Assembly: GCF_008704855.1 (NCBI RefSeq)
Contig: NZ_CP023691.1
Location: forward strand, 3,038,001-3,102,000
Reading direction: 5' to 3'
DNA: 64,000 nt
Source: Streptomyces platensis
Lineage (GTDB): Bacteria > Actinomycetota > Actinomycetes > Streptomycetales > Streptomycetaceae
Position numbers and translations under genes: made by a program. Each line of letters begins with the position of its first letter. Position 1 is the stretch's first letter. Shown piece after piece: positions 55,250-63,985 of this stretch. The notes below the pieces were generated by a model that saw nothing but the letters and a program-made list of their open reading frames with translations, had not been told where the DNA came from and ran no database searches.

Positions 55250-55459
55250 TCAGACCTCCATGGACTCCGTGCCCATGCCCGCGGCCGTCGGCTCGCTGGT
55301 CAGCGGCAGCTCGGCGGCGATCGGGACCTCGCTGGTCAGTGGTGCGGCGTCGGCGAGCGGGGGCTCGCTGGTCAGTGGCGGCTCGACGAAGCTGTAGGAG
55401 CCGGAGCCGTCCAGGCCGGAATCGGGGTCGGACACCCCGTCGAAGAGATCGGGCTCCAT
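55250..55459 (-). CDS. 69-residue acidic protein with PLTSE repeats, unknown
   Basis: Start ATG 55459, chosen because GGGAGG lies 7 bases ahead; the frame is open further upstream without a comparable site. The chain begins MEPDLFDGVSDPDSGLDGSG and continues with three near-repeats, EPPLTSEPPLA, AAPLTSEVPIA and ELPLTSEPTAA, ending GMGTESMEV. It has many Asp/Glu, no Lys, Arg, Cys or hydrophobic helix. It ends 6 bases before malQ and is likely co-transcribed. I recognise no family; a precursor peptide or a disordered accessory protein are both possible. Confidence 0.55.
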   Translation of the reverse strand: MEPDLFDGVSDPDSGLDGSGSYSFVEPPLTSEPPLADAAPLTSEVPIAAELPLTSEPTAAGMGTESMEV

Positions 55460-55908
55460 CGTCGCACCTCCCGGTTTGGAGGACAGAGCGTCGAGGAGCA
55501 GCTGAGCGGATGCGGCCACGAGGGCCTCCCGTTCATCGGTAGTGGGACACGTGGGCCCTACCCACTCGACACGTTCGCAGACGTATCTGCTCACGAAACG
55601 TGACCCACGTCTCATTATCCCTCACGCAGGCGATTTCACTGCGGCGGACACCGGGAGACGCAGAGAACGCGGAGAAAGCGGACCCCGCGACGAAAGTTCT
55701 GCGGACCGGCGAGCCCCGCGAAACCCCGTCCACGGCACCCGGCGAAAGCCGTACGTATCCCGTCGTAGGGGACGGCGCCATGGCCTTATTGACACCCTCA
55801 CCGCCACAATGGTGGGCTCACAGCCGAAGGTCTGTCCGAACGGGCATCGGCGGGGAAATGGGGCGCCGGCGCAGACCGGCGAGCGATGGACGGGGACGAG
55901 GAGAAGCC
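55460..55908. other. Divergent promoter region between the malQ unit and the GH84-like gene
   Basis: 449 bases with no supported gene. GCAGA-CGTA-TCTGC (55577-55590) lies inside a wider imperfect dyad, ACGTTCG... to ...CACGAAACGT (55571-55601). No DasR-type site (TGGTCTAGACCA core) is visible. Confidence 0.45.
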
Positions 55909-58900
55909 GTGCGAGGCCGGGGCGTATGGAGCGTCGGAAGAATCGGTAGGGGCGGCAAGGGGAGCGGGGCGGGCGCCCGCGCGCGGGTGGCGGGGACCAC
56001 CGCACTGGCCGCCGCCGTCATCGGCGGACTGCTCGGCGGGGCGCCCGGCGCCCAGGCCGCGCCCGCGGACCCGGCCATCGGCACGCCCGAGCAGCCGGAC
56101 CGCCCGGCCGGCGCGGGGCACACGCCCGCGGTCTGGCCGCGCCCCCAGTCGATGCAGGACCTCGGCGCCCCGGTGCCTCTGGGCAGCGAGGCGACGCTGG
56201 TGGCGGCGCCGGACACCGACCCCTACGCCCTGGACGCGCTGCGCGGGCTGCTGCGCGACGCCGGGGTGCACACCGTGCGGACGCTGGCACCCGGCGACCG
56301 GCTGCCCGCGGCCGGGCCGGTGATCCGGGCCGGCGGCGAGCAGGCCGCCGTCGCGCTGCGGGCGCTGCGGGCACCGGCCCGCGGCGACCTGCCCTCCGGC
56401 GGCTACCGGCTGGCCGTGGGCCAGGTCGCCGGCCGGGACACGGTCGCCCTGGACGGCGTCGGCCCGGACGGCCTCTTCCACGCCGCACAGACGCTGCGGC
56501 AGCTGGTCACCGTCGGTGCGGACGGGAAGCGGCAGCTGGCGTCGGTCGCCGTAAGGGACTGGCCCGGTACGGCCGTGCGCGGCACCACCGAGGGGTTCTT
56601 CGGGCAGCCGTGGAGCCGGCCGCAGCGGCTGGCCCAGCTGGACTTCATGGGGCGCACCAAGCAGAACCACTATCTGTACGCGCCCGGCGACGACCCGTAC
56701 CGCCAGGCCCGGTGGCGGGAGCCCTACCCGGCCGCGGAGCGCGACGACTTCCGGGCGCTGGCCGAGCGGGCCCGTGCCAACCACGTCACGCTCGGCTGGG
56801 CCCTCGCGCCCGGCCAGGCGCTGTGCTACTCGTCCGAGGACGATCTGCGGGCGCTGCGGCGCAAGGTGGACGCGATGTGGGCGCTGGGCGTGCGCTCCTT
56901 CCAGCTCCAGTTCCAGGACGTCAGTTACAGCGAATGGCACTGCGGCGCCGACGAGGACACCTTCGGCTCCGGCCCGCGGGCCGCGGCCACCGCACAGGCC
57001 AAGATCGCCAACGCGCTCGCCGCGCACCTGGCCGAGCGGCACCCGGAGGCCGCGCCGCTGTCGCTGATGCCGACCGAGTACTACCAGGACGGCTCGACGA
57101 CGTACCGCAGCGCGCTCTCCGACGCGCTCGGCGACCGGGTCGAGGTGGCCTGGACCGGTATCGGGGTGCTCCCGCGGACCATCACCGGCGGGGAGCTGTC
57201 CACCGCCCGCCAGGCGTTCGGCCACCCGCTGGTGACCATGGACAACTACCCGGTCAACGACTATGCCCAGGACCGGATCTTCCTCGGTCCCTACCGGGGC
57301 CGTGAGCCGGCCGTCGCCACCGGCTCCTCGGCGCTGCTCGCCAACGCCATGGAGCAGCCGCTCGCCTCCCGTATCCCGCTGTTCACCGCCGCCGACTACG
57401 CCTGGAACCCCCGCGACTACCGCCCCGCGGAGTCCTGGGAGGCGGCCGTCGACGATCTGGCGGGCGGCGACCCGCGGGCCCGTGCCGCACTGCGGGCGCT
57501 GGCCGGCAACGACTCGTCCTCGGTGCTGGACCGCACCGAGTCGCGGTATCTGCGGGTACTGATCAACCGCTTCTGGACGGCCCGCGAGGCGGCGACCAAC
57601 CACGGCCGGCCCGGCCAGGACGCCGACCTCGCCAAGGCGGCCCGGAAGCTCCGGAACGCGTTCCGGACGATGAGCAGCGCACCCGACGACCTGAACCCGG
57701 ACCTGGCCGCCGAGATCCGCCCCTGGGCCGAGCAGCTGGCCCGTTACGGCACCGCCGGCGCGCACGCCGTGGACACGCTGATGGCGCAGGCCCACGACGA
57801 CGGCGGCACCGCCTGGTCCGCCCAGCGCACGGCGCAGCGGCTGCGCAAGGAGATCGCGCGCAGCCCGGCGACGGTCGGCAAGGGGGTCCTCGCCCCCTTC
57901 CTGGAACGGGCGATGACCGAGGCCGACGCCTGGACCGGCGCCCGCCACGAGACCCCGCGGCGCGACGAGGACACCGGCCCGAGGTCCCTGACCGTCCCCT
58001 TCGAGCGGGCCCGCCGGCTGGCCGCGGTCACCGCCCTGACCGAGCCGGGCGCCGCCGCGCGCGCCGTGTCCCTGGAGGCGCATGTCCCCGGCGAGGGCTG
58101 GCGCCGTCTGGGCCGGCTCTCCGCCACCGGCTGGACGGAGTCGCACACCCCGCGGCTGCGCGCCGACGCGGTACGGCTGACCTGGGCGAACGGCACGGAA
58201 GCCCCGTCCGTGAAGGCGCTCACCCCGTGGTTCGACGACACCGAGCCGGCCGGGCTCGAACTGTCCCGCAAGGAGGCCGACGCCCAGCCCGGCGACAGCA
58301 CCACGGTGGACGCCCGGATCTACTCCCGCCGCCCCGCCGACGTCCACGAGAAGCTGACGGTCAAGGCACCCAAGGGCTTCACCGTGCACGCCCCCGACGA
58401 GGTCACCGCGCCACGCGGCGGCACCGCCACGGTCCGCATCACGGTCGACGTCCCCGAGGACGCCCCCTCCGGGACGTACGAGATCCCGGTGGCCTTCGGC
58501 GGCGCGCGGCAGACGCTGACGGTGCGGACCTATCCGCGCACCGGCGGCAAGGACCTGGCGCGCGGCACCGTCGCCACCTCCTCCGGGGACGAGACGCCCG
58601 ACTTCCCGGCGTCGGCGGCCACCGACGGCGATCCGCGGACCCGCTGGTCGTCCACCGCCGAGGACGGTGCCTGGCTCCAGTTCGCGCTGGCGCACCCGAC
58701 CCGCCTCGGCCGGCTCGTCCTGCACTGGCAGGACGCCTACGCCGCCGGCTACCGCGTCCAGGTCTCCCCGGACGGCCGCACCTGGCGCACGGCGGCCACG
58801 GTCCGGGATGGCAAGGGCGGCCGGGAGTCCCTGCGGATGGACGCCAAGGACGCCCGGTTCGTCCGCATCCAGGGCGACAAGCGGGCCACCCGCTTCGGCT

Positions 58901-58992
58901 ACTCGCTGTGGTCGGTGGAGGCGTACGCGGTGCAGGAGCCGCACGGCAAGGACGAGCGCGGCCAGGACGAACGGGACAAGGACACGCACTGA
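55909..58992 (+). CDS. Secreted GH84-like beta-N-acetylglucosaminidase with NEW3 and F5/8-C domains
   Basis: 1027 residues from GTG 55909, chosen because GAGGAGAAG lies just ahead; the frame is open further upstream. A basic start then ALAAAVIGGLLGGAPGAQA form a signal peptide. Domains: N-terminal alpha/beta domain (VWPRPQSMQDLGAPVPLGSE), NAGidase barrel (TTEGFFGQPWSRPQR, YLYAPGDDPYRQARWREPYP, YQDGSTTYRSALSDAL, DNYPVNDYAQ), helical region, a NEW3-type beta domain (LTVKAPKGFTVHAPDEV), and a C-terminal discoidin/CBM32-like domain (SAATDGDPRTRWSST). It should bind and act on GlcNAc-containing glycans outside the cell. The catalytic pair reads QD (LQFQDVSYSEWHC) where characterised GH84 enzymes have DD. 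Confidence 0.88.
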   Translation: MRGRGVWSVGRIGRGGKGSGAGARARVAGTTALAAAVIGGLLGGAPGAQAAPADPAIGTPEQPDRPAGAGHTPAVWPRPQSMQDLGAPVPLGSEATLVAAPDTDPYALDALRGLLRDAGVHTVRTLAPGDRLPAAGPVIRAGGEQAAVALRALRAPARGDLPSGGYRLAVGQVAGRDTVALDGVGPDGLFHAAQTLRQLVTVGADGKRQLASVAVRDWPGTAVRGTTEGFFGQPWSRPQRLAQLDFMGRTKQNHYLYAPGDDPYRQARWREPYPAAERDDFRALAERARANHVTLGWALAPGQALCYSSEDDLRALRRKVDAMWALGVRSFQLQFQDVSYSEWHCGADEDTFGSGPRAAATAQAKIANALAAHLAERHPEAAPLSLMPTEYYQDGSTTYRSALSDALGDRVEVAWTGIGVLPRTITGGELSTARQAFGHPLVTMDNYPVNDYAQDRIFLGPYRGREPAVATGSSALLANAMEQPLASRIPLFTAADYAWNPRDYRPAESWEAAVDDLAGGDPRARAALRALAGNDSSSVLDRTESRYLRVLINRFWTAREAATNHGRPGQDADLAKAARKLRNAFRTMSSAPDDLNPDLAAEIRPWAEQLARYGTAGAHAVDTLMAQAHDDGGTAWSAQRTAQRLRKEIARSPATVGKGVLAPFLERAMTEADAWTGARHETPRRDEDTGPRSLTVPFERARRLAAVTALTEPGAAARAVSLEAHVPGEGWRRLGRLSATGWTESHTPRLRADAVRLTWANGTEAPSVKALTPWFDDTEPAGLELSRKEADAQPGDSTTVDARIYSRRPADVHEKLTVKAPKGFTVHAPDEVTAPRGGTATVRITVDVPEDAPSGTYEIPVAFGGARQTLTVRTYPRTGGKDLARGTVATSSGDETPDFPASAATDGDPRTRWSSTAEDGAWLQFALAHPTRLGRLVLHWQDAYAAGYRVQVSPDGRTWRTAATVRDGKGGRESLRMDAKDARFVRIQGDKRATRFGYSLWSVEAYAVQEPHGKDERGQDERDKDTH

Positions 58993-58997
58993 GCGCG

Positions 58998-59049
58998 TCC
59001 GGGGGCCGTGGGGAGCCGCGCACTCGGCTCCGCCCCCACGGCCCCCGGA
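58998..59049. terminator. Hairpin between the GH84-like gene and the HNH gene
   Basis: 16-bp stem TCCGGGGGCCGTGGGG (58998-59013) / CCCCACGGCCCCCGGA (59034-59049), the loop itself weakly paired. It lies 6 bases after one stop and 16 bases after the opposing stop. Confidence 0.8.
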
Positions 59050-59064
59050 CGGAAAAACCCGGAC

Positions 59065-59601
59065 CTACGCCGATACGGCGTCGATCCGGGCCAGGGCGTC
59101 ATCCGCGCCGTACGGCTGCAAATACGGCAGCCAGCGCGGGTCACGATGGCCCGTACCGATGATCCGCCACGCCAGTCCTGACGGCGGGGCGGGCTGATGC
59201 CGGAGCCGCCAGCCGATCTCGGCGACATGGCGGTCGGCCTTGACGTGATTACAGCGCCGGCAGGCGGCGACGACGTTCTCCCAGGTGTGCTGACCTCCGC
59301 GGCTGCGCGGGATGACGTGGTCGACGCTGGTTGCGACGCCACCGCAGTACATACAGCGCCCGCCGTCACGGGCGAACAGCGCCCGGCGGGTCAGTGGCAC
59401 GGGGCCGCGAAAGGGCACCCGCACGAACCGCTTCAAGCGGACCACGCTCGGAGCGGGAACGACACGGGTTGCGCTGTGCATCAGGGCGCCGGACTCCTCA
59501 AGGCTGACAGCCTTCTCATTGAGGACGAGGATGAGCGCGCGGCGGAGCGGTACGACGCCGAGCGGCTCGTACGACGCGTTGAGGACCAGGACATGCGGCA
59601 C
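59065..59601 (-). CDS. HNH endonuclease family protein
   Basis: 178 residues from GTG 59601 (VPHVLVLNASYEPLGVVPLR) with a perfect AAGGAGG ahead. The N-terminal half is the conserved LVLNASYEPL domain seen in the actinobacterial HNH family; the nuclease motif follows: CMYCGG (~81), SVDHVIPRSRGGQHTWENVV (~90-110), CRRCNHVKADR. Zinc is held by the two CxxC pairs. Standing alone rather than in an intron or restriction cluster, it is likely a housekeeping nuclease; the role is not established. Divergent from mscS. Confidence 0.9.
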   Translation of the reverse strand: MPHVLVLNASYEPLGVVPLRRALILVLNEKAVSLEESGALMHSATRVVPAPSVVRLKRFVRVPFRGPVPLTRRALFARDGGRCMYCGGVATSVDHVIPRSRGGQHTWENVVAACRRCNHVKADRHVAEIGWRLRHQPAPPSGLAWRIIGTGHRDPRWLPYLQPYGADDALARIDAVSA

Positions 59602-59891
59602 GGGTGCCTCCTTGTACGCCGGCGGCGCGTGGCTCGCGCCGGGACGATCTCCCCACAGTGTCCCCCGCTGCCTGGTCGGAGCGCCACCATGACCGAGTAA
59701 CGGCCCGGAGGTGTTTTCCACCACACCCCTCGCGCCGCTGTCCGGATCCCGCTCTTTCCGGCCCGCGCAAAACCTGCCCGTTCGAACAAGAGCGCGGACC
59801 GTTCTCATTGCCCCGTTAGTGTGGTTGGTCTGCCCGGTCCCTGGGGTCCCACCGAGGCCCGGGTCTGCTGTCCCACACGGAAGGTTCGACT

Positions 59892-60980
59892 GTGTTCTGG
59901 TCCGCTTCGCCGGCCGCTGCCGCGCACCTGAGCGCCGCCACACCCGGCTCCTCCGGCCCGACTTCGCTCGACGACGCCACGGAGAAGGCCACCAACGCCG
60001 CCGGCTGGGTGCAGGAGAACTGGGGGACGTGGCTCACGTCCGGCCTGCAAATCGTGCTGATCCTGGTGATCGCGGTGGTGCTGCGGCATGTGATTCGCCG
60101 CACCATCACCAAGTTCATCGAGCGGATGAACCGCACCGCGGCCGCCGCCCAGGGCACCGCGCTGGGCGGACTGCTCGTCAACGCCGAGAGACGCCGGCAG
60201 CGCTCCGAGGCCATCGGCTCGGTGCTGCGCAGCGTCGCCTCCTTTGTGATCATGGGCACGGCCGCCCTGACGGTGCTCTCCGTCCTGAAGATCAACCTGG
60301 CGCCGCTGCTGGCGAGCGCCGGTGTCGCCGGTGTCGCCATCGGTTTCGGCGCCCGCAACCTCGTCACCGACTTCCTCTCCGGCGTCTTCATGATCCTGGA
60401 GGACCAGTACGGCGTCGGCGACGAGATCGACGCCGGGGTCGCCACCGGCACCGTCATCGAGGTCGGCCTGCGCGTCACCAAGCTGCGCGGCCCCAACGGC
60501 GCCATCTGGTACATACGCAACGGCGAGGTCAAGCGGATCGGCAACCTCAGCCAGGGCTGGTCCACGGCCGCCGTCGACGTGGTGCTCGCCGCCGACCAGG
60601 ACCTCCAGCGCGCCCGCGAGACCATCACCACCGCCGGTGAGGAGATGTCGAAGTCCGAGCCCTGGAACGAGCAGCTGTGGGAGCCGGTGCAGGTACTCGG
60701 CCTCAGCGAGGTGCACCTCGACACGGTCACCATCAGCGTCGCGGCCAAGACCATGCCCGGCAAGGCCCTCGGCGTGGAGCGCGAACTGCGCTGGCGCATC
60801 AAGCACGCCCTGGACGCGGCCGGCGTCCACCTCGCCCCGCGCCCGCTCCCCGAGGACGAGGAAGCGGAGGCCACCGACCCCTCCGCCGGCATGGCCGCCC
60901 CCTCGGCCCTCAACAACCCGCTGTCCCCCCAGTCCCTGGCGACGAACCCGATCGCGTCGCCGTCCAAGCTGGGGAAGTAG
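59892..60980 (+). CDS. MscS-family mechanosensitive channel
   Basis: 362 residues from GTG 59892 with GGAAGG ahead. After an Ala/Ser-rich head, three membrane segments (WLTSGLQIVLILVIAVVLRH, then SVASFVIMGTAALTVLSVL, then the pore helix LLASAGVAGVAIGFGARNLV). The beta domain motif VGDEIDAGVATGTVIEVGLR follows, then the alpha/beta C-terminal domain. The tail is Glu- and Pro-rich. It opens on membrane tension to release solutes during osmotic downshock. Transcribed alone with its own terminator. Confidence 0.92.
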   Translation: MFWSASPAAAAHLSAATPGSSGPTSLDDATEKATNAAGWVQENWGTWLTSGLQIVLILVIAVVLRHVIRRTITKFIERMNRTAAAAQGTALGGLLVNAERRRQRSEAIGSVLRSVASFVIMGTAALTVLSVLKINLAPLLASAGVAGVAIGFGARNLVTDFLSGVFMILEDQYGVGDEIDAGVATGTVIEVGLRVTKLRGPNGAIWYIRNGEVKRIGNLSQGWSTAAVDVVLAADQDLQRARETITTAGEEMSKSEPWNEQLWEPVQVLGLSEVHLDTVTISVAAKTMPGKALGVERELRWRIKHALDAAGVHLAPRPLPEDEEAEATDPSAGMAAPSALNNPLSPQSLATNPIASPSKLGK

Positions 60981-61035
60981 TTGGGGAAGTAGGGGTAGCC
61001 GAGGGGCGGCTGCCTGAGGGCTTCCGCGAGAGGGG

Positions 61036-61069
61036 AGGGGCGTACCGACGAGCGTGTCGGTACGCCCCT
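61036..61069 (+). terminator. Terminator after mscS
   Basis: Perfect 14-bp stem AGGGGCGTACCGAC (61036-61049) / GTCGGTACGCCCCT (61056-61069), 6-base loop, then TCGTC. Confidence 0.85.
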
Positions 61070-61251
61070 TCGTCATGGGTTGTCCGGGGGGACTTGGCCG
61101 CGGCTGCGCCCGGCCTTGAGTTGCTCCCCCGCTCGGCCCATTGACGCTGCGACGGGCCGCGGCCTACCTTCCTGTCGGATCGATGGGAAGGTTTCTTAAC
61201 AGAGGCTGGCGGTCGCTCCTCCCGGCCGCCGCCGGTGAACGGGGTGAGGTC

Positions 61252-62445
61252 ATGCCTGGTGGGCAGTCCGTCCCGGGAATTCCCGGGACGCCGCGGGTGC
61301 TGCGGGCCATGAACGACCGGGCCGCGCTCGATCTGCTGGTGTCGCGGGGCCCGTTGACCCGTACCCGGATCGGGGAGCTGACGGGGCTGTCGAAGCCCAC
61401 CGCCTCCCAGCTGCTGGCCCGGCTGGCGGCCGCAGGGCTGGTGCGGACCACCGGCAACGAAACCGGGCGGCCGGGCCCCAGTGCGCAGCTGTACGAGATC
61501 AACCCGGCGGCGGCGCACATCGCCGCACTGGCCGTCGATCAGCTGGGCGTCACCGCCGCCGTCGCCGACATCACCGGGCAGGTGCTCGGCGAGGTACGGG
61601 TCGGCAGCGCTGCGATCGACGGGGACGCGCCGGACCACACCGCCCAGTTGGTCGCGCGGGCCGTCGACGGGGCGCTGGCCGAGGCCGGGCTGGAGCGCGA
61701 GCGGCTGCACGGGGCGGTCATCGGCACGCCCGGCGCACTGGACCCGCGGACCGGACGGCTGCGCTACGCACCCCATCTGCCGGACTGGCACGCGCGGGCG
61801 CTCAAGGAGGAGTTGGCCGAGGCGCTCGGCATGCCGGTCACACTCGAAAATGATGTGAATCTTGCAGCGGTCGCCGAACAGCACGACGGGGCCGCCCAGG
61901 GCTTCGACGACTTCGTGCTGGTATGGGCCGACAAGGGAGTGGGCGCCGCCCTCGTACTGGGCGGGCGACTGCTGCGCGGCGCCACCGGCGGCGCGGGCGA
62001 GATCGGCTATATGCCACTGCCCGGCGCACCGCTGTCCCGGGGCGGCGCACGCGACGCCGCCCGGCCGGACGCGGGCGGCGGCTTCCAGCGGCTCGTCGGC
62101 GCACCGGGCGTCATCGAACTGGGCCGGGAGTACGGGTCCTCCGACGTCCGGACGGTCGCCGAAGCACTGGCGCTCGACGTGGTGCGCGCCGAGGTGGCGC
62201 GGCGGCTGGCGACCGGGCTGGCCGCCGTCGTGGCGGTCGTCGACCCCCAACTCATCGTGCTCTCCGGCGAGGTGACCCGGGCCGGCGGCGAGGCCCTGCG
62301 CACCCTGATCGAGGAGGAATTCACCGGGCTCGCGCTGCCCCGCCCCGCCCTGCGCCTCAGCCACCTGGACGGCAATCCGATCCTCCTCGGCGCCCTGCGG
62401 ACAGCCCTCACCGCGGCGCGCGACGCGGTGTTCCACACGGGCTGA
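61252..62445 (+). CDS. ROK-family transcriptional regulator
   Basis: 397 residues from ATG 61252 (GGTGAGG ahead); ATG 61183 is an in-frame alternative. A winged helix-turn-helix (residues ~35-62, LTRTRIGELTGLSKPTASQL) precedes the ROK sugar-kinase fold: GAVIGTPGALD, LENDVNLAAVAEQ, VLVWADKGVGAALVLGG. The usual Cys-rich zinc motif (CxCGxxGC) is replaced by PLSRGGARDAARPDAGGG, so ligand-linked zinc is missing. AAGGTTTCTTAAC at 61190-61202 resembles ROK-type operators. Role inferred: control of the sugar genes downstream, which begin 94 bases later in the same direction. Confidence 0.9.
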   Translation: MPGGQSVPGIPGTPRVLRAMNDRAALDLLVSRGPLTRTRIGELTGLSKPTASQLLARLAAAGLVRTTGNETGRPGPSAQLYEINPAAAHIAALAVDQLGVTAAVADITGQVLGEVRVGSAAIDGDAPDHTAQLVARAVDGALAEAGLERERLHGAVIGTPGALDPRTGRLRYAPHLPDWHARALKEELAEALGMPVTLENDVNLAAVAEQHDGAAQGFDDFVLVWADKGVGAALVLGGRLLRGATGGAGEIGYMPLPGAPLSRGGARDAARPDAGGGFQRLVGAPGVIELGREYGSSDVRTVAEALALDVVRAEVARRLATGLAAVVAVVDPQLIVLSGEVTRAGGEALRTLIEEEFTGLALPRPALRLSHLDGNPILLGALRTALTAARDAVFHTG

Positions 62446-62539
62446 CGGCCGACCAACCATCAACTGCCGACTGCCGACTGTGTGAGGAGAACCCGCGACA
62501 CCTCCCCAACTCCCGCCGACACCGTGAAGGAAGTCCGCC

Positions 62540-62662
62540 ATGCCACCCATCCGCACACGTAACGGAGACGTATCCGACTTTCCGTGGTGCCCGGCCGGTG
62601 CCGCGCCGCACGTTCCGAAGGCCTTCGCCGAAGGCGCCACGCTCACCGGAGTGAAGGACTGA
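62540..62662 (+). CDS. 40-residue small ORF before the GH4 gene
   Basis: ATG 62540 with GAAGGAAG 6 bases ahead, stop TGA 62660-62662, 3 bases before the GH4 start, so translation is coupled. Sequence MPPIRTRNGDVSDFPWCPAG..., one Cys, no membrane segment. Too small for family recognition. It could be a real small protein, a leader, or a remnant of a larger gene. Confidence 0.4.
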   Translation: MPPIRTRNGDVSDFPWCPAGAAPHVPKAFAEGATLTGVKD

Positions 62663-62665
62663 TCC

Positions 62666-63985
62666 GTGCCGTCTCCCCAGGAACGCACCCCGCACCCGCG
62701 TATCAAGCTCGCCGTGGTCGGCGGCGGCTCCACCTACACCCCCGAACTCATCGACGGATTCGCACGGCTGCGTGATCAGCTGCCGCTGGAGGAACTCGTC
62801 CTCATCGACCCGGACAGGGAGCGGCTGGAGTTGGTGGGCGGACTGGCCCGGCGCATTTTCGCCAAGCAGGGGCACCCGGGACGGATCTCCTGGACCGGGG
62901 ACCTGGACGCCGCTATCGACGGCGCCCACGCCGTCCTGCTGCAACTGCGCATCGGCGGCCAGGCCGCCCGCAACCAGGACGAGACCTGGCCGCTGGAGTG
63001 CGGCTGCGTCGGCCAGGAGACCACCGGCGCCGGCGGCCTCGCCAAGGCGCTGCGTACCGTTCCCGTCGTCCTCGACATCGCCGAACGGGTCCGCCGCCGC
63101 AACCCCGCGGCCTGGATCGTCGACTTCACCAACCCCGTCGGCATCGTCACCCGGGCCCTGCTCACCCACGGGCACCGGGCCGTCGGCCTGTGCAACGTCG
63201 CCATCGGCTTCCAGCGCACCTTCGCCACGTTGCTGGGCGTCGCCCCCGGCCAGGTCGCGCTGGAGCACATCGGCCTCAACCACCTCACCTGGGAACGGTC
63301 CGTACGCGTCGCGGGCAAGGACGTCCTCCCGGAACTGCTGGCCGCACACGGCGACACCCTCGCCGCCAAACTGCGGATGCCCCGCGCTCTCCTCGACCAC
63401 CTCGGCGCCATCCCCTCCTACTATCTGCGCTACTACTACCAACACGACGAGGTCGTACGGGAGTTGCGCAGCAAACCGTCCCGCGCCGCGGAGGTCGCCG
63501 CCATCGAGCGGGAACTGCTCACCCTGTACGGCGACCCGGCGCTCGACGAGAAACCGGAGCTGCTGTCCCGGCGCGGCGGCGCCTACTACTCGGAAGCCGC
63601 GGTGGCACTGACCTCGTCGCTGCTGCGCGACACCGGCGACATCCAGATCGTCAACACCCGCAACGACGGCACCCTCCCCTTCCTCCCCGACGACGCGGTG
63701 ATCGAGGCCCCCGCGACCGTGAACGCGACCGGCGCCGCGCCCCTCCCCGTACGCCCCCTGGAACCGCAGTACGCCGGACTGGTCGCCCATGTCACCGCCT
63801 ACGAACAGCTCGCCCTGGAAGCAGCCCTGTTGAGCAGCACCGGCCGCAAAACCGGCCGCACCGAGGGCCGCCGGGCCGTCTACTCCGCCCTCCTCGCCCA
63901 CCCCCTCATCGGCCGGCTCGCCCCCGCGGACCGACTCACCGACGAGCTGATCGCCCACAACCGGGAACACCTGCCATGGGCCTGA
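62666..63985 (+). CDS. GH4 6-phospho-beta-glucosidase family enzyme
   Basis: 439 residues from GTG 62666 (VPSPQERTPHPRIKLAVVGGG). The NAD-binding motif VVGGGSTYTPELIDGF opens the chain, typical of GH4 enzymes, which use NAD and a divalent metal. Metal and catalytic stretches: GLCNVAIGF (Cys) near residue 175 and GLNHLTW (His) near 205; DETWPLECGCVGQETTGAGG and FTNPVGIV are family motifs. Members act on 6-phospho-beta- or plain glycosides. In streptomycetes, where the PTS is limited, the phosphate requirement is uncertain. Probable ROK-controlled sugar unit; the next gene may overlap its end. Confidence 0.9.
   Translation: MPSPQERTPHPRIKLAVVGGGSTYTPELIDGFARLRDQLPLEELVLIDPDRERLELVGGLARRIFAKQGHPGRISWTGDLDAAIDGAHAVLLQLRIGGQAARNQDETWPLECGCVGQETTGAGGLAKALRTVPVVLDIAERVRRRNPAAWIVDFTNPVGIVTRALLTHGHRAVGLCNVAIGFQRTFATLLGVAPGQVALEHIGLNHLTWERSVRVAGKDVLPELLAAHGDTLAAKLRMPRALLDHLGAIPSYYLRYYYQHDEVVRELRSKPSRAAEVAAIERELLTLYGDPALDEKPELLSRRGGAYYSEAAVALTSSLLRDTGDIQIVNTRNDGTLPFLPDDAVIEAPATVNATGAAPLPVRPLEPQYAGLVAHVTAYEQLALEAALLSSTGRKTGRTEGRRAVYSALLAHPLIGRLAPADRLTDELIAHNREHLPWA

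Noticed and set aside
55798..58989. Open frame of 1063 codons on the minus strand across the GH84-like gene
   Set aside because: It mirrors the codon pattern of the real gene; low-complexity translation, no start signal.
55250..62662. A RiPP cluster built on the PLTSE repeat peptide
   Set aside because: No ATP-grasp, YcaO, lanthipeptide synthetase, radical SAM or peptidase-transporter gene is near it; the neighbours are housekeeping sugar enzymes. Kept only as an unexplained small protein.
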